A DNA stretch of 64,000 bases from Jackrogersella multiformis (lineage: Eukaryota > Ascomycota > Sordariomycetes > Xylariales > Hypoxylaceae), in assembly GCA_902806575.1 (NCBI GenBank), contig CADCXD010000011.1:1302001-1366000 (forward strand). Reading direction: 5' to 3'. How positions within the stretch are numbered: position 1 is the stretch's first letter; the number at the start of each line of letters is the position of its first letter. The translations under genes were made by a program, and so were the position numbers. Positions 1-12,594 of this stretch are shown here, piece after piece. The notes under the pieces were generated by a model. The model was given only the letters and a program-made list of their open reading frames with translations. It was not told the DNA's origin and did not search any database.

Positions 1-2982
1 GGCGTTCATAGCGCCCGGTGTAGGAGCGCCTAGAAGACCGGCACCAGGAGTTGGCGCGTCGTAAGCATTCGATGATCCGCTCGCACCGGGCGTATAGCCC
101 CAAGTATCATTCCCACTCGCTCCCGGGGTAGCCGCCGAGGCGCCGTAAGGCGTCTTTGAACCCCAGTTGTCGCCGCCACTACCACCGTATGCGGGCGTCT
201 TAGAGCCGTGACTAAAGTGATCAGGAGCTGGTGTCTTGGCACCTGAAGACCAAGCAGGCGTGCGGCTGCCGGAGCCGTAGGAGGTTCTGCTCCCGTCGTA
301 AGGATTGACTGTGCGGGAACCATCGGCCCAAGCCGGCGTTCGACCACCATCGCCGCCTCCACCTTTGCTCCAAGCAGGAGTACGTCCACCACTCCCTGCC
401 GCTGACGGGGTCTTCCAAGCTGGAGTTCGCGATGAGGCTGAACCTACAGGAGTGCGACCTCCGCTCCAATCCGCGTTCCCGTGAGAAGGTTTCCCGGAAA
501 ACCCGCCCTGGCCGGGACGGCGATTGTCGTAGTTTTTTATTTCGCGTCCAGTAATACTGTCGCGGACAGTCACATCAGATTTCAGCACGCTGATAATCTT
601 GCCTTTGCTGTGCATTTCTACACGAGCATGCGTGTCCGTGGTATCTTTGACGCGTCCCAGCATACCCTTCCACCCGCCCTTTCTAATTGTGACTGTCTGC
701 CCGACCAGCTTATCTCGCCCGAACGAGGCCCTGGGAGGTGGCATGTCATCCCGGCCTCCACTTGGGTTCAACTTTCTTGCAGGATTCATGACAGTCAAAT
801 CCGGACCTGAGCTTGTGGCATTGACACGGCCACCTTTTGCTGATATGGTGGATACATTGCTCACCTTAGACACAAAGATGCCGGCGTTCTCGGTGGTGGT
901 GTTTGTATGGCAGAATACATAAGTGCGGTAGATGTGAACGATCTTGCCTTGCCGGCCCATGCCACCATATTCCTTCACCACGTCATCAGGTCTGATCTCC
1001 GATCCATTGCGATCAGCAGCAACAGCAAGCTTTCGCTTCGGCAGTTTGTTCGCGATCTGAGAAGGCATAACCTGCCTCGTATCACCGTTTTGGTCTAGCG
1101 CAACCAGCGTCTCGCGATCAACCTTGACGATACAGCCGACAGTCATGGCGTCGAGCTGGACAAGGTCAAGTAGTGAGTACTGACCAAGAGAACCTTGGCC
1201 ACCGATGTCGCTAGCCTCTCTAAGATCTTTGCTGAAAACGGTGATTTCGGTTGTCGTTTGGTCAGTTAAAAGAGTGACGCGGTCCTCAGAGATATTGACG
1301 ACCATACCGACCTCGTCGCGATATCGGCTGCCACCGATGACCTTGACGTGGTCGCCAGTTCGGAATTGTTTGCGGAGGCCTTTTGTTGGCACCTCGATGG
1401 TCTGGCCGATGAGATCGCCTTCGGTGACTTGAATCGTAACAATATCTGCTTGAACATTGGTGGCTTTGCCGACAACGCCTTTCTGTTCGCCTTCATAGAC
1501 TTCAACAACATCACCTGGAAGGTACGTAACATTGGCGTTGCTATCCTTGAGACTGGCAGCGAGGGACTTGAGATCGATATTCTCAACCCCATCTTCACCG
1601 CCAGACGCAAATTTGGTAACCTCTTCCAACGTCGGGTTTACATCGCTGACGACCAGGTGCTGGATTTTGATATCCTTAACCTGAAATCCCTTTTCGAACT
1701 CGTCACCGTTGTAATTCCAGGTGTTCGTTTGACTGCTATACTGGAGGGTTCGAGGATGTCTCTTTCGGGCTTCGACTTCACTGAACAATCTCTGCGGAGG
1801 CCGTGGCCCCATGACCGGGCGCTTTCGCTTTTTGTCGGCGGCTGAAATAGATTCGTCCCGTAGCCCGTAATCGAGCCTAGGGATGAAGCGTACCCTAGCA
1901 TCAAGACCGTTCTCTGTGATATCGAGAACCTGGGCAAGATCTCCGGCATGTTTTGCGGGTCTCCGGAGTCGCACCCAGGCACCAGGTTCCAAGGTAGGTG
2001 TCTTCTGAACTCTCATAAGGTCTGGTCTCTCCTTGATGTCGACAAGGATAAGCTTGCTCCGGGGATAGACGTTCATCATGTCTTCAAGCGCCATCATAAC
2101 ATCGCTCTGCCGGGGTGCCTCAACGTAGATAAGACCTTTCATGATGGAATTCGCACCACCTCGCTCGAAGGCTGCCGTGATAGCGAGCTGATCCTTGGTG
2201 TTGTGACGCTCAATTACCCGCTTCATAATGGCCATGATAACCTCCCGCTCCTTACCTTCTTTGCATCGCACACCCCAGATACCTGGATCGTCAACGCTTG
2301 GAAGGAGTAGTCTCTGAGGAACAATGGCTGAATCGCCTAAGCCTCTTGCGGTCCGGCGGTTTCCATACTTGCGCACGTAACCTTCGGCTGCCCGTTCGAG
2401 ATCTTCTTGAGTGATTGCATCACGCTGTCGGTCGAGTTCTCTGTGTCTCCGATCATCGTCCAGCCGATTCTGTTCGCCGAAGTCACCTGGTTCTTCATGT
2501 TCGATGAATCCCTCGTTCTCTTCCGCCGCTTCTTCATCGTCCTCGCCCTCATCCTCGTCGTCGACTTCGGCTTCGATATCGAAGAATGCATTTCGCTTGT
2601 CGCGACGGCGCTTACGACGATGACTCTTTTAAGTGGATATTTCGTTAGGCAACAAGCTCAACGATGTAGAAGAGGACGGGTGGGAAGGCAGCAGATACGA
2701 AATGGTATAACTCACCTGAACATCATCTTCTTCGTCATCTTCCTCTTCGTCGTCCTCGTCGTCATCGTTTCCACCAGCTAGGTCACCCTCGGCATCCTCA
2801 TCCTCATCTCCCTCATCATCAGCTCCTTCGTTGTGGACAGATGAAGGTTTTCTCGGCTGCTTCGTCTGTTCCTCCCGGTCATTGTCATCTTGATGGTCAT
2901 CGTCGCTGAGGTCAGCAGGTGGAGGATTGAAGTCCTCCTCGTCCTCAGACTCGGCTTGGTCGTGGTCGCGAGGATCACTCAT
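1..2982 (-). CDS. spt5: Transcription elongation factor Spt5 (C-terminus cut by window edge)
   Basis: Spt5 pairs with Spt4 (DSIF) on RNA polymerase II and promotes processive elongation in the nucleus. Exon 1 is 2982-2716 and exon 2 runs from 2625 to the window edge; the 90-nt intron has a GTGAGT donor and an AAAAG acceptor that keeps phase. The visible 964 codons open with a very acidic stretch (residues about 10-90) and a basic KRRRDK patch. An NGN domain starts near residue 200 (IWGVRCKEGKEREV). Several KOW segments follow, for example EPGAWVRLRRPAKHAGDL, YLPGDVVEVYEGEQKGVVG and GQTVTIRKGGWKGMLGRV. The C-terminal repeat region is full of S/G-RTPAW and SKTPA units, the substrate type for CTD-like phosphorylation. 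No stop codon is reached, so the 3' end lies outside the window. The start is the first ATG ahead of the acidic region. Identification is secure from domain order. Confidence 0.95.
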
Positions 2983-4616
2983 TGTGTCGAATGATGTGTC
3001 AAATGATTGATTGCGTAAACTGGATTCTGGGGAGTTGTAAAAAGGAAGGCTGATCGCGTTGAAGAAAAGAGAAAAAGGAAGGAAGGTTGGAGAGATGATG
3101 AAAGTTGATGAATTCTTTACGATCGAAAGTATCAACACGTTGGAACGTGCTCAGTCTCTAGGTACCTATTGTAGTGTAGGCTACTAGCTAATTCTGGATA
3201 ATGAAAGCTTGGGCCACGCTAATACGGGTTAGGATTAGCACGAGATTGGGCTGCCAATGATAGAGTTGAATTTGTGACCTAAAAGGTGGGTACATAAAGG
3301 TAAGGCAGGTGGCTTTGGATACCTACCTAGGTAGGTAATGTACCTAGTTACATACCTATTACCGGATTATGTAATCGATGTACTTAGGTACTTGAACCAA
3401 AGAACTTGAGGCCTTCAACGATGCAGCAAACCAACCACCGACCGTCAACAGCTCACGGAAACTGCTTCCGGCAATGTACTGTCGTGTTATACCTCTTTCA
3501 AGCCCTTATTAATTGTGATCAGGCGGTGAGGGTAAGTGAGGATTGATAGTTGATGATAATTGATGATTGACAATGATGAAACCGAGTAGAATCGAGGGAA
3601 GAAAGGGGAGAAAAAAAAGAGGAACAAGTCTGTAATATGTTTTCATTAATAGAATAAATAAATCCATAGTAGGTAGTGCAATGTGAACCTTAGGTACCTA
3701 GGCTAGGTAGGCTTTACTCATCGTAGGTAATCGACCATGCCAACCGCCAAACTCGACAGCAATATCCATGGATACTTGATCATATGAAAGCCTAAGGTTA
3801 CTACTAATACCTTGGGCACCCAGTATTAAGTAACTACCTGCAGTGTAGCTAGGTAGATAGGTAGGCTACTATTTACATCTGTAGCTACTAACCTTGGAAG
3901 CTACCCCTAGAAAAGTAAGGCAAGCTGTCCACATTGCCATCGCTCTACGACAACTAGTTAACGGTTCACTATCCCGTCCATATCTTGAGGGCTTAACAAA
4001 AATAATCTCATAAATCATAGGTGGGGAACAGAAACCAAAGCTTAGCATCCGAATTGTAACGTGGGTTGCCATCTCATTGTACTGAAGCGGTCATACATCC
4101 CCATGGACTACAGACCACAGACCACAGACCACCGACCACCGACCTAGAACTAACCTCAATGCCATGCCATCTGCCTACCGACCCATTAAGCAGGATATCC
4201 TGCCTACTCTCCCATGCAACAGCTACTAATATACAGGATGAAGCTTTGTATATGAGACTTCCCCTCGATCGTTCGTTTTCAATCGCGGCACTTCTGCCCC
4301 TCTCGCATCAGATATTGAACCGACTTGCCTTGTGTTCTTCGAAGGTGGTCTACTCTAACCGACAATGGAATCTCTCCTACCCTGGCAATGCCTGCCACCA
4401 ACAGAATCTGCGTGCGTGTTCATAACCAAAATACGATGCAGGCCCTAAAACAAACGCCTTGCTTCGTAAATGCATATAGCGAGCGGTCTTGGAGGGTAGA
4501 GTGCCAATCTATAGATTCTTGCTGAGGATTATACCCGGCATAAGGGGGGAGGGCAGGGGTTTCTTCGTGGTACTCCGATGAACTGCGTAAACTTCCACAG
4601 GTGGAATTTGAGTGCT
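2983..4616. other. Intergenic: spt5 upstream region and 3' flank of the WD40 gene
   Basis: No convincing gene. It holds the spt5 promoter side and the downstream flank of the WD40 gene. CCTAGG-type motifs occur near 3326, 3697 and 3850, and a short CAGACCAC-like tandem repeat lies at about 4110-4144. Short open frames here lack domain features. Confidence 0.5.
4110..4144. repeat. Short tandem repeat (CAGACCA / CCGACCA units)
   Basis: Three copies of a cagacca-like heptamer run into two ccgacca variants. It lies in the intergenic region downstream of the WD40 gene. Confidence 0.7.
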
Positions 4617-6593
4617 TCAAATCTTTACGCCCCATACGCCTCGCCCGCCGCTGACACCGAGCCAATCGCCAGCACCATCGCTATTGTGGAGTGGTGGAGC
4701 CCAGCCAAGGTTGCCGACCTCGTAGTCACACTGCCAACTGGCCACTGGGGTGAGGTGCTTGTCGGCCGACCCGACACCGTTGGAAGACAACCCGCCGGTA
4801 GGAGTACTGTTAACGAGATCCCATAGCAGGACTTGGCAGTCGTCGCCACCCGAGGCGAGTAGTCCTCTCCTACCGGGGGACCATTCCACCGAGTTTACAG
4901 AGCCGCCGTGGCCCCGTAATTCTAGGAGTGCCTGTCCCGGATGCCGTACATCGAGGATTCGGATGACGTTCGAATCTTGCGCGAACGTAGCTAACATGTA
5001 AGTATCGTGGGGCGAAGTCGCTAGCCTCAATAGGGGTGGAGCGTGCGACATGGTCTGCTGGGCCAGTGTCGGGCTTATCCTGCCGCCATTTACGTCTGTA
5101 TTGTTGTTAGTAAATGCCGGGAAGTAGAAAGGTGTCCTAGAAGCCATACCCCGGTCGTCCTTGGCAGTTGGCTCATAGATAATAGTGCTATGTTCCAAGC
5201 TACGAAGGTCGAACATTCTCACGCTCCCATCTTGTCCACAGCTGACGAACACGTCCACACTATTGGCACAAAATCGAACATCGTAGACTTCCTTATCGTG
5301 CGCAATTAGTTGCGTCTTGGCTGTCAGGGACGGAATATCCCAGATGGTGCATGTTGTGTCTATGCTGGAAGTAATAATTAGGCTTGGAGAAACGGTGTTC
5401 CAGTCCAGCGAAGTGAGGGGCGCGGTATGGTCCGGCGTCTTCGAATTGGACAATAGCGCCAACGGCGTGAGCTTTGTAATAGGTGCGCCTAGGGCGGACT
5501 TATTTATAGAGTTCGAATGCGCCGTCTGAGCATCCGAAGGCAGGGACCAAAGTCGAAGATGATCGCCGGAGGTGGCGAGGAGATCGGTGGATTGTTTTTG
5601 GGACGACGGAGGCTCCCACAAGAGGCGCGTCACAGGGTATGAATGGGTTGCTTCCGCAACTTTGGTGAATTCCATGCTATACTTGGAAGATCCAGGTGTA
5701 TATATATCAGAAGGAGTACTGATGATTTGCGAGTCGAGGATTTGAATCTGGAAAAAACAAGGACCAGTTAGTGATCATGGACGTCACAGATCAGACAATT
5801 GGGGATTTTGGCATACAAAATTATGCCCATCTTCCAGGTAGCTTCCGATGGCCACCTTGCCAGCTCCTCTACCTTGAGGTGCCCATTTGCACCAGTCGAA
5901 TGCGTATAGCGCCCAAGGTGCTAAGTAATTGCTCGTGGATGGTTGGGCATTGGTGAGCTCGTACCCTAGGGTACCCGGCGGGCCGTCCGACAGACTCGAG
6001 TCAGCTCGCGGTCTAATGTCTGCTAGGCCGAGAGGCGTGTTGGAGATGTTCCGCTGCGAACCCGGGGCGCCATATTTGGAATCTTGCGGCGAGATATATT
6101 GGGACGGGCCAGCACCAGAACCTCCCGGGGTAGTAGGCGTATAGGGAGAATACGCGGTGGAAGTGGTCTCGTAAGGAGCTGCGGGACTAGACCTCGAGTA
6201 GCCGTGTGATAAGCTCAGAGAGGGAGGCTTGGATGGTGAGGCGTATTCGCTCGGAGAGTGTTGTATTGCGCCAGACATGGTAGGCAAGGTGGGCGCCGTA
6301 TTAGCACTCATTGCGGGGGGGCGACCGGGGCCTAATCCTCCAGGCTGAAGAATGTTGGGCACACCCGAGTTTTGGTATTGAGGATTGACGGGTTGCGATG
6401 CGGGTTGTTCGAGCTTGATGTGAGGGCCGGGTGCGGTGGTGAAGTCTCGCGGGGACATTTGTCCGCTGTGGCCCATGGTAGGAGAAATATGGAGTTCGTC
6501 GTGCTGCTGCGAGCTATAGGTATTAGCTCGTCTCGGGGCGGCTCCGTACTGCCCAGGCTGATTCATGTTGAATGCGCTAAGCAGTCGCGACAA
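4617..6593 (-). CDS. WD40-repeat protein of the DCAF7/WDR68/AN11 family with long disordered N-terminus
   Basis: Members of this family are WD40 scaffolds that bind DYRK-type kinases and cullin-4/DDB1 ligases. Exon 1 is 6593-5817 and exon 2 is 5747-4617; the 70-nt intron has a GTATGC donor, a CACTAAC branch and a TTTCCAG acceptor. The product is 635 aa. Residues 1-220 are rich in P, S, Q and G and predicted disordered. The propeller begins at APWALYAFDWCKW and carries family signatures: LLATSGDHLRLW, SSIDTTCTIWDIP, KTQLIAHDKEVYDV and DGSVRMFDLRSLEHSTI. A roughly 45-residue insertion follows IIYEPT, before the PPLLRLA strand. An internal Met at 6566 (MNQPGQYG) could be the real start. The family is clear; the N-terminal extension is fungal-specific and its function unknown. 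Confidence 0.9.
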
Positions 6594-7469
6594 AGCGGCG
6601 AGATAGGCTGACTGGCTGATGGATCGGCCGGCTATTGGTTGGGGTTGCGACGAAAGAAGTGAAAGGACGCAGGCGAGTTATGGGGAAGAAAGCGCAAGAG
6701 AAAGAGTAGGAGCGGGAAAGAAAAAAAGAAAAAGAGGTGGGTTTCTCGACTAATCGATCTTGACGTCGATATCAAATATCGATGGCAAATGCTGTCGCCA
6801 ATGACTTCAAGTCGCAAGTTGGGTGGCAGTCAGAAGCTGTTTTGGTGGCCCTATTCAGAATTCGCGACCCGTGGATGTCGGGCGGTAGAATCTGGTTGGG
6901 CTCTGCGGCTCCTGCTGAAGGCACTACCACAAAGTTGATTGCTACTAGCGCTGCTAACAGGTAGGTACTTCTGGGGTTTACTACTGGAGGTACCTGGTAG
7001 TAGGTAGGTAGGAGGTAGGTAGGTAGTAGGTAGTGTACTGGTGCTGCCCACCAAATGTAAGTTGTAGCAACAATGATGACGATGACGATGACGATCCAAG
7101 ACCCAAGACCCAAGACCCAAGACCCTGTCGCAGCTGGCGGGGGAGATGCCTAGGTATTAAATGGATGGATTAACGAGTGCCTGCGCCTATGTCACTGACA
7201 TTGGCTGGCTGAGGTTGGTGCTGCCTCTTGATTGCAAAAAAAGAAAAATGCAATTCCAGTAGAAATTGAAATAATCTTGTCAATGGAGGCAGAAGTTGAG
7301 ACTTCCAAAATATTGGGACGAGATGCAAGATTGATCGATGTTTGTAGGTACCTGATGTACAAAGTACCTACCGTACCTAGGTAGATTAGCAGGTACCTAC
7401 ATGTACCTAGGTATTACAGCTCTGAGGCTCCAAGTACCTAGGTACCATCTTAAGGTTCCCCTCATCGAA
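6594..7469. other. Intergenic: WD40 upstream region with CCTAGG motifs and simple repeats
   Basis: Upstream flank of the WD40 gene. It contains a GTAGGTAGG-rich stretch (6960-7030), GATGAC and CCAAGAC tandem repeats (7072-7125) and several CCTAGG motifs (7330-7443). No gene seen. Confidence 0.5.
7072..7125. repeat. Two adjacent microsatellites: (GATGAC)n and (CCAAGAC)4
   Basis: GATGAC-type hexamers are followed directly by four CCAAGAC heptamers. Non-coding position between the WD40 gene and the AT island. Confidence 0.75.
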
Positions 7470-7703
7470 AATAATATAGGTTTTAAGTATTTAAACTTAG
7501 TATTTATATTTATATAATATTTTAAATATATTTATAAGTATTTATATTATTATATATAATTTAAAAATAAAGTTTTAAAATAAATTTAATTAATTTTATT
7601 ATAATTAATTATAATAAATATAATTATTTTTTATAATTTTTTATAATTTATTTAAAATTATTTATAACTTTTTAAAATTTTTATAAAATATTTATATATA
7701 AAA

Positions 7704-7800
7704 AAATAACGAAAATATTACGATAAAAGTCCGAGCGTTAATCGTTTAAAAAAAAATTAAAATTAATTAAAAAAAATAACTTTAAAGTTTTTTAATATAA
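7704..7800 (+). repeat. Direct repeat copy A inside the AT island
   Basis: Pairs with 9758-9850. Both share a near-identical run including cgttaatcgttt, an A-rich tract, aaattaattaaa, aaagttttttaatataa. Spacing is about 2.05 kb. The copies differ by a few small indels and substitutions. This could be part of a long terminal repeat. Confidence 0.6.
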
Positions 7801-9757
7801 TTATTTTATTTAATTATTTTAATATTTTTTTATATTTTTTAAACTTTATAATATTATAAACGACGCGATTAATAAACGATTAATATATAAAAACGTATTA
7901 AATAAAATACGCGTAAATAATAAAATTTATAAAAAATAAAATTTAATAATAATAATTAATTAATTAAATATTAATTAAACGTTAATTAAACGTTAAATAA
8001 AATTATAATAAAAGTAATAAATAATAAAATTTTAAATTAATTTTTTAAAAAAATAAATAAAAAATTACGTATAAACGAATATAAAGTAAATTATAATAAT
8101 AATAATAATAACGAACGAAAACGAGTTAATAATATTTTATAACGATAATAAAATAAAATTTTATTAAAAAACGAACGTAAAAATAAATTAATAATTAATT
8201 TAAAAAATTAAAATTATAACGATAATATTTAATAAATTAATAAATAATTAAAAAAGTAAAGTTATAACGATAACGTTTAACGAGTTAATAATATTTTATA
8301 TAATAATAATAAAATAAAGTTTTATCGAAAAATAAACGTTTAATAAATTAACGAATAATTAAAAAAATAAAGTTATAACGATAATATATAACGAGTAAAT
8401 AAATATACGATAAAAAATAAAATTATAACGATAACGTTTAATAAGCCGATAATATTTTATATAACGATAATAAAATAAAAATTTTATTAAAAAACGAACG
8501 TATAATAAACGAACGAAATAAAAAAAAATTTAAAAAAAATAATTTTAACGAAATAAAAGAAATAACTTTAATAAAATAAAATTTAAAAAAATAAATAATT
8601 TTACGAACGTATAACGAGTAAAAAACGAAAAAATTATAATTTATATATATTTTAAATAATAATAACTTTTAAAACGAAAAGTAAACGTAATATTATATTT
8701 TAATAAAAAAATTATAACTTTTATTTATATATAACGGTAATTTTTAACGAAAAAATAAATAAATTACGGTTTACGTATAATAACGATAAAATTTTATAAA
8801 AATATATTACGAAAGAATAACGGTTTATAATTATTAAAGTAATAACTTTAAAAAAAATTAATAATTTTAAACGAAATAATAACGAGAAATAATTTTAAGT
8901 TAAATTATTTTTAAAAAATAATATTTTTTAAAGGAAAAAAAAAGTATAAATATTTATATATAAATAAAAATATACGATAAAAAGCCGGAAAGTATATAAT
9001 AAATAATTAAAAAACGAAAAGTACGTAATAAATAACCGAAAAATATAAAGTATAATATAAAATTAAAAAGTAAAAAAATATACGATAAAATAATTAAAAA
9101 AAAATAATCGATAAAAAATAAAGTTACGAAAAATAAATAACGTACGATTAAAAAAAGCGTAACGTATAACCGAAAAACGAAAAATACGACGTATAATTAA
9201 AAATAAAAAAAATTTAATAAAAATTTAATAAAAAATTATAAAAAGTAAATAACGTACGGCCGAAAAAAACGCAACGTATAATTAAAAATTAAAATAAAAT
9301 ACGATAAATAATTAAAAAAAATATATTAAATAAATATATAAAAATATAACGTACGGCCGAAAAAATTTAACGTATAACCGAAAAAAATAAAAAACTTATA
9401 ACGAATAATTAAAAAAAACGTTAAATAAATTTAAACGTTATTATTAATTATATTTAAAATAATTATAAATAAAAATTAATAAAATTAATATATAATAATT
9501 AATAAAATATAAATTATTTAATAAAACTTTAATAAATAATTAACGATAATTATCGTAATATAAAAAAGTTATAAACGTACGATAAAAATACGATAAAAAA
9601 TTAAAAAATTAAAAAATATTTATATAAATATTTTATAAATTTTACCTTTAAAAAAAGTTTCTTTATATTTAATATAAATTATTAATAAATATATATTTAA
9701 AATTATTTTTATATAAAATTATTAAATATTAATAATTAAAAAAATTAATATAAAGAA

Positions 9758-9850
9758 ATAATAAAAATATTATAATAAAAGTTTAAACGTTAATCGTTTA
9801 AAAAAAATTAAAATTAATTAAAAAAAATAACTTAAAGTTTTTTAATATAA
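9758..9850 (+). repeat. Direct repeat copy B inside the AT island
   Basis: Second copy of the repeat at 7704-7800, same orientation. Similarity weakens after aatataa, where copy B continues ccgtttttcg. Confidence 0.6.
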
Positions 9851-10155
9851 CCGTTTTTCGAAATAATTTTATCGAACGTAATATAATCGCATTTAAATTA
9901 TTTAATTAATTATTTTATTTAATAATTTTAATAATTTTTTATATTATAATTTTTTATTATTTATTTTAATTATATTCGTTATATAAATTTATATAAATTT
10001 ATTTATTTTTATTATTATTATTTAAAAATATAAATATTTTTAATAATAAAAATAAAAATAACGATAATATTTTTATTTAAATATTAAGTAAATAAATAAT
10101 TACCTTTTTTAATATTATTAATAATACGAAAATTAATTATTAATATTTAATATTT

Positions 10156-10187
<32 letters not shown>

Positions 10188-10660
10188 GATATTTTTATTT
10201 AATAAATAATTATTACTTTTTAATTACGTTAAATTATTAACTTTTAAAAATAATATTTTTATTAATAATAATAATAATAATATTTTTATTAAATAAATAA
10301 TTATTATTTTTTTAATATAAAAAAATTAATTATTAAGTTTAATTTTTTATATAAATAAATTAATATATATTTAAATATAAATATTATATTTAAAATAATA
10401 ATTTTATAATTTTATAATTATAATTATAAATAAATATAATTAATAAATATTTTAATAAATTATAATATATTTAATTTATAATTATAACGTTTTTATAATA
10501 AATTTTTTATAAAATTTACGTAAAATTTATATAAAATTTATAAACACTTATTTAATTTTATGAAAATAAATAAATAAAAAGTAAATAATATAAAAAATAT
10601 TATATATATAAATAAATCGCTTTTTTTTCTTTTTCGTCGTTTATAATTTGCAGTTTAAAA

Positions 10661-11314
10661 TTAACGATAAGCACACTTGGCGCCAGCATCGGAAAACATC
10701 CATGCATCCCGCATTGCTATTTACCTAGTGTACCTAGGTACTATTTAGCTACAGCAACCAGCAACCAGCGGTGGGGTATTCGATTCGACTTCTGCCATCA
10801 GTCATCAACTAGATAGGGTGCCTAAACCACCTAAACTAGGTACCTAGGAGACAACACCTCTAATTAATAACAGGCGGCTTAGACCGGGACTCTGGAGATA
10901 TATATCTTCTGATACCTAGGTACATAGCTGCATAACAGCCGGTCAGATTTCTCTCAAAGAAAAACATTCACTTCTACTCCTTGTTTACTGATCTTGCATC
11001 TTACCTATCTCAACTCCATCGCGGGTTAAAGAATTACCTCAAGACTCCAGCTCTAGCTCCTTTTTCCTCGTCACGCCACTAGTATCCCACGAAGAATCAT
11101 TCTTGACATTGAAGAGAACTCATTTCAGCCAAAGAATACATCACTGCTTTGTATACATTGGGTTTCTTACCAACATATCTACATATCTACCTAGGTACCT
11201 AGGTACCTATAGGTATCAAGTAATTTACCTAGATACTCATACTATTTACCTACCTAGAGGTACTCATACTACCAGTTCACCAATCTATTCTTCAATTCCT
11301 CTCTTGTTGTCTCT
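10661..11314. other. Intergenic: upstream region of the Cab4-like gene
   Basis: Normal base composition resumes. CCTAGG motifs occur at about 10732, 10850, 10915 and 11190-11262. This stretch should contain the promoter and 5' UTR of the following gene. No other gene seen. Confidence 0.5.
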
Positions 11315-12550
11315 ATGACCAAACCAAATGTTACAATGGGAGACGATCTCCCGTCACTCCTTTTATTACCCCCTCCTCCGCATCCAGCTACCCGGCTTGC
11401 TCTTAACGCCGCATATGAGCCTCCTCTCAAAGCCGCCATCTCTAAATTGAAATATGAAAAAGGCGGAAAGAATGGTGCCACCTTGATCGCCGCCCTGGTA
11501 TCACCTATTCTTACTGGCAATTTTGTGCGGCAAAAGTCACTTTCTTGGCCTCACGCCCAATCTGTTCTAGCCGATCTATACAGCATTATATCCGTTATCT
11601 GTGCTCAACTATCTGTTCCTACCGATATCCACGCCGGTCCGGGGTCCGTAGACGTCCGTGTGGTTTTGGTCGATCATGGCTCATCTAGGCCGTCAGCGAC
11701 TGATTCGAAACCAGCAATAGAACCGAATAATACAGTAATTGTCGACCTTGCTACATTTACCTCGGCCTATCACCCCTGGCGGTACATATACCATGCGAAT
11801 AACGAATCTGGCTATGGATTACTCTCCGCATACCTCAAACTCCTTGAAGGTATTCAAACATTGAAGCAATCCCAAATAGTCGTCGTCGATGGTGGACTTG
11901 CTGTATCTATCGGAACACCAGTCCCACCACGGTTATCTCCCCAGACTAGTCCTCATTCCATCGTGTGCTTAGGAGGCACTTTTGATCATCTACACCCTGG
12001 GCACAAACTGCTCCTGACTGCTGCTGTTCTTCTGCTAAATGTGCCTGGGAATGGGGCGTCACAGCCGTGCCAGTTTATCATCGGCATCACCGGGGATGAA
12101 TTGCTAAAGAGGAAGAAGTATGCCGAATATGTACAGCCGTGGGATGAACGTGCTACGAATACAATCGAATTTCTGTCTTCTATACTTGAGCTATCCAAGC
12201 ACGGCTGGAAAAAAGGTCAGACTCACCCAGTTGTCGAGGACAACGGGGAACTCGTTGCTCTGTTCAGGAATGGCACAATCAAGGTTCGCTGCGTCGTTAT
12301 CCAAGATGCCTATGGTCCTACCATCACCACTGAAAATATGGATGTCCTCGTGGTTTCAGGCGAAACAAGAAGTGGAGGTAACGCCGTGAATGAACGGCGG
12401 AAGGAACTCGGCTGGCGGCAACTTGAGATATTCGAAGTGGATGTCCTCGACGCCGAGGGGATCGTGCATAAATCAACGGAGACGCGAGATTTTGCCGCAA
12501 AAATAAGCAGCACAGCTATTCGGAAGCAAAAGGCCGAATCTCGTGTTTAG
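11315..12550 (+). CDS. cab4: Phosphopantetheine adenylyltransferase (Cab4-like, CoA biosynthesis)
   Basis: Transfers AMP from ATP to 4'-phosphopantetheine to give dephospho-CoA, the fourth step of CoA synthesis. A single exon encodes 411 aa. The nucleotidyltransferase domain is C-terminal, beginning with CLGGTFDHLHPGHKLLL, which contains the T/HxGH signature (HPGH) for ATP binding. It continues through GITGDELLKRKKYAEYVQPW and ends with KISSTAIRK, the counterpart of the ISSTxIR motif. The N-terminal half (about 210 residues) is the poorly conserved fungal extension and contains no dephospho-CoA kinase P-loop. A second Met at 11336 (MGDDLPS) is an equally good start. The stop is 44 bp from the stop of the convergent SDR gene. 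Confidence 0.9.
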   Translation: MTKPNVTMGDDLPSLLLLPPPPHPATRLALNAAYEPPLKAAISKLKYEKGGKNGATLIAALVSPILTGNFVRQKSLSWPHAQSVLADLYSIISVICAQLSVPTDIHAGPGSVDVRVVLVDHGSSRPSATDSKPAIEPNNTVIVDLATFTSAYHPWRYIYHANNESGYGLLSAYLKLLEGIQTLKQSQIVVVDGGLAVSIGTPVPPRLSPQTSPHSIVCLGGTFDHLHPGHKLLLTAAVLLLNVPGNGASQPCQFIIGITGDELLKRKKYAEYVQPWDERATNTIEFLSSILELSKHGWKKGQTHPVVEDNGELVALFRNGTIKVRCVVIQDAYGPTITTENMDVLVVSGETRSGGNAVNERRKELGWRQLEIFEVDVLDAEGIVHKSTETRDFAAKISSTAIRKQKAESRV

Positions 12551-12594
12551 TCTAACAGTATAGTTGTCTTCCAAAATGTGGCCGGCGGCACTCA

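Larger units (their letters stand above)
7470..10660. mobile_element. AT-rich island with extreme RIP signature; probable dead transposon
   Basis: About 3.2 kb is almost purely A and T. Reading 7500-10530 by eye I find only about two CA dinucleotides (near 9269 and 9889) and no TG. The remaining cytosines sit in CG, CT or CC. Selective loss of CpA and its complement TpG is the hallmark of repeat-induced point mutation, the premeiotic process that mutates duplicated DNA in many ascomycetes. The edges are abrupt: normal composition returns on both sides. No coding frame survives, so the original element cannot be classed. A direct repeat inside (7704-7800 and 9758-9850) suggests LTR-like ends or a nested copy. 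The call as a former mobile element is inference from the RIP pattern; the composition itself is directly visible. Confidence 0.8.
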
